A stretch of 64,000 nucleotides of DNA from contig NZ_CP118735.1 of the NCBI RefSeq assembly GCF_032595075.1, positions 648,001 through 712,000 on the forward strand, in the 5' to 3' direction. Made by a program: the position numbers and the translations under genes. The notes under the pieces were generated by a model that did not search any database, was not told the DNA's origin, and worked only from the letters and a program-made list of their open reading frames with translations. Positions 44,511 through 53,211 of this stretch are shown here, piece by piece. Numbering within the stretch: the first letter of the stretch is position 1; every line of letters begins with the position of its first letter. The stretch comes from Streptococcus sp. 29887. Lineage in GTDB: Bacteria > Bacillota > Bacilli > Lactobacillales > Streptococcaceae.

Positions 44511-44530
44511 GCGAAATAAATATTTACTGA

Positions 44531-44558
44531 CAGACTACAAATGTGGTCTGTTTTCTTT
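44531..44558 (+). terminator. terminator, left copy flanking the toxin-antitoxin pair
   Basis: CAGACTACA and TGTGGTCTG form a 9-bp stem (44531-44550) followed by TTTTCTTTT. A 27-bp perfect copy lies at 45138-45164. Confidence 0.75.
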
Positions 44559-44561
44559 TAG

Positions 44562-44590
44562 TTGACATTTCTGAATAATTGTTTTACAAT
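44562..44590 (+). promoter_or_regulatory. promoter of the relBE-like operon
   Basis: TTGACA (44562-44567), 17-base spacer, TACAAT (44585-44590): a near-consensus promoter starting four bases after the upstream terminator. Confidence 0.8.
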
Positions 44591-44618
44591 GTATTACAAT
44601 AAGAAAGTAGGTGGAATA

Positions 44619-44846
44619 ATGGGTATTGTATCCCTGCGATTAAATGAAGCAGAAGAGGAACTTTTTAGAAGCTATGCTATTCATACGGGAAAAAGTTTGT
44701 CTGAGTTATTCAAATCTGCACTGGCGGAACAGATTGAAGACCAGCTGGATTATGAGATTGGCATCAAGGCTTTGAAGAAATTCCAAGAAAATCCAGTAAC
44801 TCATTCGATAGATGATGTGCTTGCGGAGTTAGAAGATGGCCTATAA
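44619..44846 (+). CDS. RelB-like antitoxin (DUF6290)
   Basis: A 75-aa antitoxin with an N-terminal ribbon-helix-helix (MGIVSLRLNEAEEELFRSYA, then HTGKSLSELFKSAL) for DNA binding and a C-terminal part that should wrap the toxin. The frame extends to a TTG at 44562, but that lies in the -35 box, so ATG 44619 with AGGTGGA upstream is chosen. It overlaps the toxin gene by 11 bp. It probably represses its own promoter. Confidence 0.88.
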   Translation: MGIVSLRLNEAEEELFRSYAIHTGKSLSELFKSALAEQIEDQLDYEIGIKALKKFQENPVTHSIDDVLAELEDGL

Positions 44847-45105
44847 ACTTGTGCTCAGCGATGATGCCTTGAAGCAGTTGAAAAAAATGGACAGGCATGT
44901 GGGACTGATGCTTGCTAAGGATTTGAAAAAACGTTTGGATGGTTTGGAACATCCAAGGCAGTTTGGCAAGGCCTTGGTCGGAGAGTACAAGGGTCTGTGG
45001 CGGTATCGAGTAGGAAATTACCGTGTGATTTGTGATATCATTGACAATAAAATGGTCATTTTAGCTCTTGAAGTTGGGCATCGTAAAGAAATCTATAAAA
45101 AGTAA
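44836..45105 (+). CDS. RelE/ParE family toxin
   Basis: An 89-aa RelE-fold toxin, in the RelE branch an mRNA endonuclease on the ribosome. Motifs MAYKLVLSDDALKQLKKMD, LVGEYKGLWRYRVGNYRVICDI and the basic C terminus VGHRKEIYKK are typical. It is translated in overlap with the antitoxin. A terminator identical in 27 bp to the one before the operon follows. Confidence 0.9.
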   Translation: MAYKLVLSDDALKQLKKMDRHVGLMLAKDLKKRLDGLEHPRQFGKALVGEYKGLWRYRVGNYRVICDIIDNKMVILALEVGHRKEIYKK

Positions 45106-45137
45106 GATTCTAGGAAACTAGGATAGAGATACATAAG

Positions 45138-45164
45138 CAGACTACAAATGTGGTCTGTTTTCTT
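45138..45164 (+). terminator. terminator, right copy flanking the toxin-antitoxin pair
   Basis: Same 9-bp stem and T tail as 44531-44557, identical over 27 bases. Confidence 0.75.
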
Positions 45165-45245
45165 GTGTCAATGTGCTTGTTTGCTAAGTTGTGTAGATTT
45201 TGCTTTGCTAGGAGGTGATGACATGCTCATTTTCGCTCTCTAGTA

Positions 45246-45254
45246 TGCTATAAT
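45246..45254 (+). promoter_or_regulatory. extended -10 promoter of ridA-rapZ-yvcK-whiA
   Basis: TGCTATAAT at 45246-45254, with a normal leader carrying AAAGGAG before ridA. Confidence 0.6.
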
Positions 45255-45284
45255 AGACTTAGAAAGAATAAAGGAGATTGACAG

Positions 45285-45662
45285 ATGAAAACCATTCACA
45301 CAGATAAGGCACCAGCAGCTATCGGACCATACGTACAAGGTAAGGTTGTAGGAAATTTCCTCTTTGCTTCTGGTCAGGTTCCCTTGTCACCAGAAACGGG
45401 TGAAGTTGTGGGAGTAACCATTCAAGAACAGACAGAGCAGGTCTTGAAAAATATTGCTGCCATTTTAGAAGCAGCTGGTACAGATTTTGACCATGTGGTG
45501 AAAACAACTTGTTTCCTCAAGGATATGAATGACTTTGTGGCTTTTAACGAAGTTTATAAAACAGCCTTTTCATCAGATTTCCCAGCACGCTCAGCGGTAG
45601 AAGTGGCGCGCTTGCCACGTGATGTTAAGGTTGAGATTGAAGTCATTGCGGTAATTGATTAA
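45285..45662 (+). CDS. ridA: RidA family reactive enamine/imine deaminase
   Basis: Trimeric cytosolic enzyme that hydrolyses reactive 2-aminoacrylate and related imines released by PLP enzymes. The 125-aa sequence has IGPYVQGKVVGNFLFASGQVP, the conserved Cys/Asp region VVKTTCFLKDMNDF and the active-site Arg in FPARSAVEVARLPRDVKVEIE. It is the first gene of a likely operon; rapZ starts 21 bp later with AGGAGGG. Confidence 0.93.
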   Translation: MKTIHTDKAPAAIGPYVQGKVVGNFLFASGQVPLSPETGEVVGVTIQEQTEQVLKNIAAILEAAGTDFDHVVKTTCFLKDMNDFVAFNEVYKTAFSSDFPARSAVEVARLPRDVKVEIEVIAVID

Positions 45663-45683
45663 GAAAGAAAAGGAGGGAATGTC

Positions 45684-46571
45684 ATGGCAGACAAACTCCA
45701 CTTAGTTATTGTGACAGGGATGTCGGGAGCTGGTAAGACAGTAGCCATTCAGTCTTTTGAGGATTTGGGCTATTTTACCATTGACAATATGCCACCGACC
45801 CTCTTGCCAAAATTTTTAGAATTGATTCGCTACAGCCAAGACAACAATAAGATTGCCTTGGTGGTGGATATGCGGAGCAGGTCTTTCTTTTCGGAAATTC
45901 GAGAAGTCTTAGATGAGATTGAATCTGCAGAAGATTTGGATTTCAAGGTCTTGTTTTTGGATGCGACAGATAGCGAATTGGTTGCTCGCTATAAGGAAAC
46001 TCGACGTTCGCATCCGCTTGCAGCAGATGGTCGGGTTTTGGACGGGATACAGCTTGAGCGTGAGCTCTTGGCACCTCTGAAAAATATGAGCCAGAATGTC
46101 ATTGATACGACAGAATTGACACCGCGTAATCTGCGGATGGCCATTTCTGAGCAATTTGCTAGTCAGGACAATCAACCATCCTTCCGTGTGGAAGTCATGT
46201 CCTTTGGTTTCAAATATGGTCTGCCTCTGGATGCGGACTTGGTTTTTGATGTGCGTTTCTTGCCAAATCCTTATTATCAGAAAGAATTACGCAATCTGAC
46301 TGGTCTGGATGCTCCTGTCTTTGATTATGTCATGGACCACCAGGAATCTGAAGAATTTTACAGCCACCTTATCGGCTTGATTGAGCCAATTCTGCCAGGT
46401 TATCAGAAGGAAGGCAAGTCTGTTCTGACCATTGCTGTTGGTTGCACGGGCGGTCAACACAGAAGCGTTGCTTTTGCCAAACGCTTGGCAGATGATTTGG
46501 AGAAAAACTGGATTGTCAATCGTAGCCATCGTGACAAGGATAGACGGAAGGAAACGGTCAACCGCTCATGA
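45684..46571 (+). CDS. rapZ: RapZ family nucleotide-binding protein (RNase adapter, YvcJ)
   Basis: P-loop protein of 295 aa; in E. coli it directs RNase E to GlmZ, in firmicutes (YvcJ) it binds and hydrolyses GTP and is linked to competence. Walker A is [10 protein letters not shown] at residues 10-19. The C-terminal domain has [25 protein letters not shown] and the conserved [16 protein letters not shown]. Stop and start overlap by four bases with yvcK, the standard rapZ-yvcK-whiA order. Confidence 0.93.
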   Translation: MADKLHLVIVTGMSGAGKTVAIQSFEDLGYFTIDNMPPTLLPKFLELIRYSQDNNKIALVVDMRSRSFFSEIREVLDEIESAEDLDFKVLFLDATDSELVARYKETRRSHPLAADGRVLDGIQLERELLAPLKNMSQNVIDTTELTPRNLRMAISEQFASQDNQPSFRVEVMSFGFKYGLPLDADLVFDVRFLPNPYYQKELRNLTGLDAPVFDYVMDHQESEEFYSHLIGLIEPILPGYQKEGKSVLTIAVGCTGGQHRSVAFAKRLADDLEKNWIVNRSHRDKDRRKETVNRS

Positions 46572-47542
46572 GAAAACCAAAGATTACAGTGATTGGGGGC
46601 GGTACGGGAATTCCAGTCATTTTGAAGAGTTTGCGGGACAAGGATGTGGACATTACGGCCATCGTGACGGTAGCAGATGACGGGGGTTCCTCAGGTGAAA
46701 TTCGTCAAGCTCTGCAGGTGACGCCCCCAGGAGATCTGCGTAACGTCCTTCTGGCCATGTCCGATATGCCCAAATTGTATGAGAAGATTTTCCAGTATCG
46801 CTTTGCGGATTCGGACGGTCCTCTGGCCGGACATCCCCTAGGAAATCTGATTATTGCTGGAATTTCGGAGATGCAGGGTTCGACCTATAATGCTATGCGG
46901 CTGCTAACTCGATTTTTCCACACGACAGGTCGGATTTACCCTTCTAGTGAACAAGCCTTGACTCTCCATGCTGTATTTACAGATGGTACTGAGGTGTCGG
47001 GTGAGAGCAAGATTGCCAAACATAAGGGCATGATTGGCCATGTCTATGTGACCAATTCCTACAATGATGATGAGCCTAAGGCCAGTCGTCAGGTGGTCGA
47101 GGCCATTATGGAGAGTGACATGGTGGTCTTGGGACCTGGTTCGCTCTTTACTTCCATTCTGCCCAATCTCATGATTTCAGATCTTGGGAAAGCTCTGAAG
47201 GAAACCAAGGCTGAAGTGACCTATGTCTGCAATATTATGACCCAGCGTGGTGAAACTGAGTTTTTCTCAGATGCTGACCATGTGACCGTCTTGAATGGTC
47301 ATCTGGGCGAAAAGTTCATCGATACTGTTTTGGTTAATAGTGAACCCGTTCCGCAAGACTACATGAATACCCACCAGTTTGATGAATATTTGGTTCAGGT
47401 TAAGCATGATTTTGCTGGCCTACAAGAACAAGCTCGCCGTGTGATTTCATCTAATTTCTTACGTTTGGAAAATGGCGGAGCTTTTCATGATGGTGATTTG
47501 GTGGTAGAAGAGTTGCTCAAGATTTTGCAGGTGCGGTCATGA
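46568..47542 (+). CDS. yvcK: YvcK family gluconeogenesis/cell-wall factor
   Basis: A 324-aa CofD-like fold protein that binds UDP-GlcNAc and affects morphology and cell-wall synthesis in Gram-positives. Motifs [51 protein letters not shown] and [14 protein letters not shown] are diagnostic. It is translationally coupled to rapZ and whiA by 4-bp overlaps. Confidence 0.95.
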   Translation: MRKPKITVIGGGTGIPVILKSLRDKDVDITAIVTVADDGGSSGEIRQALQVTPPGDLRNVLLAMSDMPKLYEKIFQYRFADSDGPLAGHPLGNLIIAGISEMQGSTYNAMRLLTRFFHTTGRIYPSSEQALTLHAVFTDGTEVSGESKIAKHKGMIGHVYVTNSYNDDEPKASRQVVEAIMESDMVVLGPGSLFTSILPNLMISDLGKALKETKAEVTYVCNIMTQRGETEFFSDADHVTVLNGHLGEKFIDTVLVNSEPVPQDYMNTHQFDEYLVQVKHDFAGLQEQARRVISSNFLRLENGGAFHDGDLVVEELLKILQVRS

Positions 47543-48450
47543 GTTTTACTATAAAAGTCAAAGAAGAGCTTTTGATACAAGCTATTCAAAATAAGAGTGA
47601 GCTGTCAGCTATTATCAAACTGTCTGGTAGTCTGGGGCTGGCTTCATCAGGCTTGACCCTGTCTATCTCGACTGAAAATGCCAAAATTGCAAGACATATC
47701 TACGAATTGTTCCTGCATTTTTATCAGGTAAAAGCTGAAATCCGTCACCATCAAAAACCTAATCTCAAAAAGAACCGTGTTTATGCAGTAGTCATTGAGG
47801 AGGGGGTCAATGACATCTTAAATGATTTGCATTTGGCGGATAGTTTTTTTGGATTGGAAACAGGGATTTCGCCCCTTGTCCTTGAAAATGATAGCTGGAG
47901 CCAAGCCTATTTGCGTGGGGCTTTCTTGGCAGCAGGTTCTGTCAAGGACCCTGAAAAGGGACGGTATCAGTTAGAAATTGCCTCTGTTTATAGTGACCAT
48001 GCCCATGACTTAGCTAATCTGTTACAAAAATTTCTCTTGGATGCCAAGGTTATTGAGCGAAGCAAGGGAACCATTACCTATCTGCAACGGGCAGAAGATA
48101 TTATGGACTTTCTCTTAGTCATAGGGGCAGAGGAAGCCAAGACAGCCTTTGAAGATATTAAGCTCTTGCGTGAGGCCAGAAACGACCTCAACCGAGCTAA
48201 CAATGCTGAAACGGCTAACATTGCTAAAACTGTCAACGCCAGCATGAAGACCATCAACAACATTATAAAAATTATGGATACCATAGGCTTAGACCAGCTG
48301 ACGGGAGACTTGCAAGAGATTGCCCAACTCCGTATCCAACATCCTGATTATTCGATTCAACAATTAGCAGATAGTTTGACAGTACCCATCACAAAGAGCG
48401 GGGTTAATCATCGACTGCGGAAAATCAATAAGATTGCGGATGATTTATAG
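47539..48450 (+). CDS. whiA: WhiA family DNA-binding protein
   Basis: A 303-aa protein with N-terminal LAGLIDADG-like homing-endonuclease fold (without catalytic role) and C-terminal helix-turn-helix ([24 protein letters not shown]). In Streptomyces it is a sporulation regulator; in firmicutes it binds DNA and affects cell division and nucleoid behaviour. [21 protein letters not shown] is the conserved LAGLIDADG half. Last gene of rapZ-yvcK-whiA. Confidence 0.94.
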   Translation: MSFTIKVKEELLIQAIQNKSELSAIIKLSGSLGLASSGLTLSISTENAKIARHIYELFLHFYQVKAEIRHHQKPNLKKNRVYAVVIEEGVNDILNDLHLADSFFGLETGISPLVLENDSWSQAYLRGAFLAAGSVKDPEKGRYQLEIASVYSDHAHDLANLLQKFLLDAKVIERSKGTITYLQRAEDIMDFLLVIGAEEAKTAFEDIKLLREARNDLNRANNAETANIAKTVNASMKTINNIIKIMDTIGLDQLTGDLQEIAQLRIQHPDYSIQQLADSLTVPITKSGVNHRLRKINKIADDL

Positions 48451-48458
48451 TTTTTTCG

Positions 48459-48484
48459 AACCAGTTCTTTTGAGCTGGTTTTTC
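48459..48484 (+). terminator. terminator after whiA
   Basis: AACCAGTTC (48459-48467) pairs with GAGCTGGTT (48472-48480), followed by TTTTT-rich sequence. Confidence 0.8.
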
Positions 48485-48569
48485 TGTTGTAAATTTGATT
48501 ATAATCATTCGTCTTATAAGTTAATATATGTTATAATCGTAGGAGAATGATTGATAAAGGAGCTTGAAA

Positions 48570-49265
48570 ATGATCAGCCGCGAGCAGTATAGCTATCTTA
48601 GGAAACATCCAACCTTTGAAAACCTTAACCGAGATAGCTTTGACCAGCTGGCCAAGCATATCCGCTTTCGAAAGGTTCCTAAAGGGCAGATATTTTTTTA
48701 TGCCGAGGATCCAAGAGACTATTTATTTGTCTTGCAGAAGGGCTATGCCAGGATTGAACAGTATGATGAAACAGACAGTTTTACCTATCTGGACTATATC
48801 CGACAGGGTGGTGCCTTTCCATTGGCGGACATGTTCCAAGATAAACCCTATCATTACACAGCTATTGCTATCACAGATTTGGAATGTTTGATTATCCCTA
48901 TGTCCTTATTTGAAAGTATATCAAAGACCAATCCTTGTCAGTTGGTTTATATTTGTCAAAAATTATCCAAAATCCTGGGCTTTCAGGAATTGCGCCTGCG
49001 TAATAGTATGCGGTCCAAGGCTTCGGAGCGAGTTGTTCAGGCCTTAGCACTTCTCTATTGGGATATGTGCCAGCGGGAAGGGTTGGCAAGTTTGCCATTT
49101 GATATTCATATTCAGGAAATTGCTCGCCTGGCCGCAACGACAAGGGAAACAGTTAGCCATGTTCTCAAGCAATTAAAGCAGGATAAAAAGATTATCTATA
49201 GGCGAAAAATCCTGACTTATCTGGATGTTGATTATTTTCTAGCCAATTTAACGGAAACTTATTGA
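48570..49265 (+). CDS. flpS: Crp/Fnr family activator of the arginine deiminase genes
   Basis: A 231-aa regulator with an N-terminal cyclic-nucleotide-binding-like beta barrel (about 20-115) and a C-terminal Crp-type helix-turn-helix (IQEIARLAATTRETVSHVLKQLKQ). It stands directly before arcA, the place of FlpS in S. suis, described as an oxygen-sensing activator of the arginine deiminase system. Four cysteines (in LECL, NPCQ, YICQ and DMCQ) could hold an iron-sulfur cluster. ATG 48570 is chosen, with AAAGGAGC seven bases upstream; a TTG two codons earlier is less likely. Confidence 0.88.
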   Translation: MISREQYSYLRKHPTFENLNRDSFDQLAKHIRFRKVPKGQIFFYAEDPRDYLFVLQKGYARIEQYDETDSFTYLDYIRQGGAFPLADMFQDKPYHYTAIAITDLECLIIPMSLFESISKTNPCQLVYICQKLSKILGFQELRLRNSMRSKASERVVQALALLYWDMCQREGLASLPFDIHIQEIARLAATTRETVSHVLKQLKQDKKIIYRRKILTYLDVDYFLANLTETY

Positions 49266-49399
49266 AGTTTTCGTTCTTTTTTTACAAAAAATAAAAATTC
49301 ACATAATGATATAGATAGATAGAAATATGCGTAATTAAAGTGATATTATTAATATTTACCCAAAAATCCTGTGAAAAATGTGATGAATTTCTCAAAAAG

Positions 49400-49414
49400 A
49401 TGTGAACGTTTTCA
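49400..49414. promoter_or_regulatory. catabolite-responsive element candidate upstream of arcA
   Basis: ATGTGAACGTTTTCA matches the cre consensus WTGNAANCGNWNNCW with one mismatch. It would give CcpA repression of arcA by glucose. The rest of the 257-bp flpS-arcA spacer is AT-rich; I do not see a convincing Fnr box in it. Confidence 0.5.
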
Positions 49415-49522
49415 AGTTTTTCTTTCTGATATTTGATAGACTGTAGTTGTCAAGGAAAGGGTGGAAAGCGTACGGTCCACTAACATTTCCAATCAAAGAA
49501 AAAAATATTAGGAGGACAGATC

Positions 49523-50752
49523 ATGTCACATCATCCAATCCATGTGTTTTCAGAAATTGGTAAACTGAAAAAAGTTATGCTACATAGGCCGGGTAAAGAA
49601 ATTGAAAACTTGATGCCTGACCACTTGGAGCGTCTATTATTTGATGATATTCCCTTCCTAGAAGATGCTCAGAGGGAACACGATGCCTTTGCGCAAGCCC
49701 TTCGTGACGAAGGAGTTGAGGTGCTCTATCTGGAGCAATTGGTCGCTGAATCACTGGTAACACCTGAAATTCGTGAGCAATTTATCGATGAGTATCTTGA
49801 TGAAGCAAATATTCGTGGTCGTGCTACTAAGAAAGCCATTCGTAAGCTCTTGCTAGCTATTGAGGATAACAAGGAGTTAGTAGAAAAAACCATGGCTGGT
49901 GTTCAAAAGGCAGAACTGCCACCGGTTCCAGCTGATGAAAAAGGGTTGACAGATTTGGTCGAATCATCTTACCCATTTGCCATTGATCCAATGCCGAACC
50001 TTTACTTCACACGGGATCCATTTGCGACCATTGGTAATGCGGTATCACTCAACCATATGTATGCTGAAACCCGTAACCGTGAAACCCTCTACGGTAAGTA
50101 TATCTTCACCTATCACCCAGACTATGCTGGAAAGGTTCCACTGGTCTATAACCGTGATGAAACCACCCGTATCGAAGGTGGAGATGAGTTAATTCTTTCC
50201 AAAGATTTGTTGGCAGTGGGTATTTCCCAACGGACAGATGCTGCCTCTATCGAAAAACTATTAGTTAATATTTTTGAACGGGGCGTTGGCTTCAAGAAAG
50301 TTTTAGCCTTTGAGTTTGCAAATAGTCGCAAGTTTATGCATTTGGATACTGTCTTTACCATGGTAGACTACGATAAATTTACCATTCACCCTGAAATAGA
50401 AGGAACCCTCCGTGTCTTCTCTGTGACTTATGAAAATGAAACTCTCCATATCGAAGAAGAACATGGTGATTTGGCAGAGGTTTTGGCAAGTAATTTGGGT
50501 CTTGAAAAAGTAGAGCTCATCCGTTGTGGTGGTGATAATATCGTTGCAGCAGGGCGTGAGCAATGGAATGACGGTTCCAATACCCTGACCATTGCACCAG
50601 GTGTAGTTGTTGTTTACAAACGCAATACCATTACAAATGCAATTCTTGAATCCAAGGGGCTTCGTTTAATCAAGGTTAGCGGAAGTGAGTTGGTTCGCGG
50701 TCGTGGTGGACCACGTTGTATGTCCATGCCATTTGAACGGGAAGACCTATAA
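49523..50752 (+). CDS. arcA: arginine deiminase
   Basis: Hydrolyses L-arginine to citrulline and ammonia, first step of the ATP-yielding pathway that also protects from acid. The 409-aa sequence has the guanidine-group catalytic motifs [10 protein letters not shown], the Asp/His set in [10 protein letters not shown] and [12 protein letters not shown], and the nucleophilic Cys in [18 protein letters not shown] sits 10 bases before ATG. In S. suis the protein is also surface-exposed, though no signal is visible here. Confidence 0.97.
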   Translation: MSHHPIHVFSEIGKLKKVMLHRPGKEIENLMPDHLERLLFDDIPFLEDAQREHDAFAQALRDEGVEVLYLEQLVAESLVTPEIREQFIDEYLDEANIRGRATKKAIRKLLLAIEDNKELVEKTMAGVQKAELPPVPADEKGLTDLVESSYPFAIDPMPNLYFTRDPFATIGNAVSLNHMYAETRNRETLYGKYIFTYHPDYAGKVPLVYNRDETTRIEGGDELILSKDLLAVGISQRTDAASIEKLLVNIFERGVGFKKVLAFEFANSRKFMHLDTVFTMVDYDKFTIHPEIEGTLRVFSVTYENETLHIEEEHGDLAEVLASNLGLEKVELIRCGGDNIVAAGREQWNDGSNTLTIAPGVVVVYKRNTITNAILESKGLRLIKVSGSELVRGRGGPRCMSMPFEREDL

Positions 50753-50791
50753 AACTGTATGAAATAGAATAAACTGATAGGAGAAGAAACA

Positions 50792-51805
50792 ATGACAAAC
50801 ATTTTTAAAGGCAGACACTTCCTTGCAGAGAAAGATTTCACACGCGCAGAATTGGAATGGTTGATTGATTTCTCAGCTCATTTGAAAGATTTGAAAAAAC
50901 GCAATATTCCACACCGTTATTTGGAAGGTAAAAATATTGCTCTCTTGTTTGAAAAAACATCTACTCGTACTCGTGCTGCCTTCACAGTAGCATCCATTGA
51001 CCTTGGTGCTCATCCAGAATACCTCGGTGCAAATGATATCCAGCTTGGCAAGAAGGAATCGACAGAAGATACTGCTAAGGTTTTGGGACGTATGTTCGAC
51101 GGTATTGAATTCCGTGGTTTCAGCCAAAAGATGGTGGAAGAATTGGCAGAATTCTCAGGTGTGCCAGTATGGAATGGATTGACAGATGCATGGCACCCAA
51201 CTCAAATGTTGGCTGACTACTTGACTGTCAAAGAAAACTTTGGCAAGTTGGAAGGATTGACTTTGGTTTACTGTGGTGATGGTCGTAACAACGTTGCCAA
51301 CTCTCTCTTGGTGACAGGTGCCATTCTTGGTGTCAACGTCCATATCTTCTCTCCAAAAGAACTCTTCCCAGATGAAACTGTTGTGGCATTGGCAGAAGGC
51401 TTTGCCAAAGAAAGCGGCGCGCGTGTTCTTATTACTGACAATGCTGACGAGGCAGTTAAAGGCGCAGATGTTCTCTATACAGACGTTTGGGTATCCATGG
51501 GTGAAGAAGCTAAATTTGCAGAACGTGTTGCTCTCCTGAAACCATACCAAGTGAATATGGAATTGGTGAAAAAAGCAGAAAACGACAATCTTATCTTCCT
51601 ACACTGCTTACCTGCCTTCCATGATACAAATACTGTTTATGGTAAAGATGTTGCTGAAAAATTCGGCGTAGAAGAAATGGAAGTAACTGATGAAGTCTTC
51701 CGTAGCAAATATGCACGTCACTTCGACCAGGCTGAAAACCGTATGCACACTATTAAAGCAGTGATGGCGGCTACCTTAGGGGATCCATTTGTTCCACGTG
51801 TGTAA
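50792..51805 (+). CDS. arcB: ornithine carbamoyltransferase (catabolic)
   Basis: Phosphorolysis of citrulline to ornithine and carbamoyl phosphate. Carbamoyl-phosphate motif [11 protein letters not shown] (about residues 54-64), [11 protein letters not shown] and the ornithine loop [10 protein letters not shown] are present; 337 aa. The position next to arcA indicates the catabolic role. The stop codon's last base is the first base of a BOX-like repeat, followed by a strong terminator. Confidence 0.96.
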   Translation: MTNIFKGRHFLAEKDFTRAELEWLIDFSAHLKDLKKRNIPHRYLEGKNIALLFEKTSTRTRAAFTVASIDLGAHPEYLGANDIQLGKKESTEDTAKVLGRMFDGIEFRGFSQKMVEELAEFSGVPVWNGLTDAWHPTQMLADYLTVKENFGKLEGLTLVYCGDGRNNVANSLLVTGAILGVNVHIFSPKELFPDETVVALAEGFAKESGARVLITDNADEAVKGADVLYTDVWVSMGEEAKFAERVALLKPYQVNMELVKKAENDNLIFLHCLPAFHDTNTVYGKDVAEKFGVEEMEVTDEVFRSKYARHFDQAENRMHTIKAVMAATLGDPFVPRV

Positions 51806-51908
51806 TACTCTTCGAAAATCAAACTCATACGTTGTTGCCTCGATTTGATGAACTTCAGTTCTATCTTCATCTTCGTCGCCTAGTCTGATTTTGATTTTCA
51901 TTGAGTAT
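51805..51908 (+). repeat. BOX-like repeat element (boxA-boxC form)
   Basis: A 104-bp element bounded by ATACTCTTCGAAAATC and GATTTTCATTGAGTAT, the inverse orientation of the copy at 14173-14276. It begins on the last base of arcB. Confidence 0.75.
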
Positions 51909-51931
51909 ATTCTCTAGTCATCGCACCTCCT

Positions 51932-51958
51932 GGGGGCTGAACCCAGCCCCCTTTTCTT
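51932..51958 (+). terminator. terminator between arcB and arcC
   Basis: GGGGGCTG (51932-51939) and CAGCCCCC (51944-51951) form a very stable 8-bp stem with loop AACC, followed by TTTTCTT. It would stop much of the arcAB transcription. Confidence 0.85.
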
Positions 51959-51968
51959 AGATAAAAAA

Positions 51969-51983
51969 ATGAAAGCGATTTCT
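51969..51983. promoter_or_regulatory. perfect catabolite-responsive element before arcC
   Basis: ATGAAAGCGATTTCT fits the cre consensus WTGNAANCGNWNNCW at every fixed position. It precedes a possible -10 (TAGAAT at 51983-51988) for arcC. Confidence 0.7.
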
Positions 51984-52014
51984 AGAATATGAAAGAGAGG
52001 CGAAAACACAAGAT

Positions 52015-52962
52015 ATGGTAAATCGTAAAATTGTAGTAGCCTTGGGTGGCAATGCTATTTTATCCTCCGACCCATCGGCTAAAGCACAAAAAGAGGCCTT
52101 GGTACAAACAGCCAAGCACCTTGTTAAACTAATCAAAAATGGCGACGACTTGATTATTACCCATGGTAATGGTCCTCAAGTCGGAAACCTGTTGCTCCAA
52201 AACCTGGCAGCTGATTCAGAAAAGAACCCAGCTTTTCCACTGGATAGCTTGGTAGCTATGACAGAAGGTTCCATCGGTTTCTGGCTCCAAAATGCCTTGG
52301 AAAATGAATTGGCTAAGGAAGGCATTGAAAAGGATGTAGCTTCCGTCGTTACCCAGGTTATTGTTGATAAACATGACCCAGCCTTTGAAAATTTGACCAA
52401 GCCAATTGGACCATTCTACACAGAAGAAGAAGCTAAGGCGGAAGCTGAAAAGACAGGTGCGACCTTCAAAGAAGATGCCGGTCGTGGCTGGCGTAAAGTC
52501 GTGGCTTCACCAAAACCAGTAGGCATTAAGGAAATCGGCACCATTCGTACCCTTCTCAATGCAGGTGAAGTAGTCGTAGCTGCTGGTGGCGGTGGTATTC
52601 CAGTCGTTCAAGAAGCAGATGGTACCTTGACAGGTGTGGAAGCGGTTATTGATAAGGACTTTGCTTCCCAATGTTTGGCTGAATTAGTCGATGCAGACCT
52701 ATTTATCGTATTGACAGGTGTAGATTATGTCTTTGTCAACTACAACAAACCAGACCAAGAAAAATTAGAAACAGTTACCGTGGCTGAATTGGAAGAATAT
52801 ATCAAGCAAAACCAATTTGCGCCAGGTTCCATGCTACCGAAAGTAGAAGCTGCTATTGCCTTTGTCAATCATAAACCGCAATCAAAAGCAGTCATTACAT
52901 CGCTCGAAAACTTGGGTGCCTTGATTGAATCAGACAGCGGTACTATTATTGTGAAAGAGTAA
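52015..52962 (+). CDS. arcC: carbamate kinase
   Basis: Transfers phosphate from carbamoyl phosphate to ADP, the ATP-forming step of the arginine deiminase pathway. Amino-acid-kinase fold of 315 aa with [53 protein letters not shown] signature and [13 protein letters not shown]. It appears to have its own promoter region with a perfect cre site, apart from arcAB. A structured 249-bp spacer separates it from the antiporter gene. Confidence 0.96.
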   Translation: MVNRKIVVALGGNAILSSDPSAKAQKEALVQTAKHLVKLIKNGDDLIITHGNGPQVGNLLLQNLAADSEKNPAFPLDSLVAMTEGSIGFWLQNALENELAKEGIEKDVASVVTQVIVDKHDPAFENLTKPIGPFYTEEEAKAEAEKTGATFKEDAGRGWRKVVASPKPVGIKEIGTIRTLLNAGEVVVAAGGGGIPVVQEADGTLTGVEAVIDKDFASQCLAELVDADLFIVLTGVDYVFVNYNKPDQEKLETVTVAELEEYIKQNQFAPGSMLPKVEAAIAFVNHKPQSKAVITSLENLGALIESDSGTIIVKE

Positions 52963-52975
52963 CGAGTTCTTTTGA

Positions 52976-53145
52976 GATGGACGGGGGAGTAGGGAAGAAA
53001 TGGATGGTTAGCGAAAATGGCTGACCAATAAGTGTCTTCCTTCAGATTTTCAAGGTCCTCCCCCTTCCATCCATTCTATCAAGTATCTATCTATAAGCAA
53101 TGTTTTCAGACGATACTCTGAAAGAGATGGCAATCTCTTGAAGAT
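52976..53145 (+). other. structured arcC-arcD intergenic RNA region
   Basis: GATGGACGGGGGAG (52976-52989) can pair with CTCCCCCTTCCATC (53058-53071) with one mismatch. The loop holds another hairpin TGGTTAGC/GGCTGACCA (53005-53027). Two more stem-loops follow: TTTCAGA/TCTGAAA (about 53104-53123) and AAGAGAT/ATCTCTT (about 53122-53141). No T-run follows the large helix, so it is not an ordinary terminator. Confidence 0.6.
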
Positions 53146-53211
53146 AGGTGGATATTTGATAAGGTCATTGTGGATACATTTCACTTAAAAATATTATAGG
53201 AGGTTTTTGCG

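Noticed and set aside
44562..44618. Longer antitoxin frame starting at TTG 44562
   Set aside because: This segment is the -35 to -10 region of a near-consensus promoter, and a proper ribosome binding site precedes ATG 44619.
49266..49522. Fnr-type binding palindrome upstream of arcA
   Set aside because: I looked for TTGAT-N4-ATCAA and TGTGA-N6-TCACA types and found only half sites, so no site is claimed.
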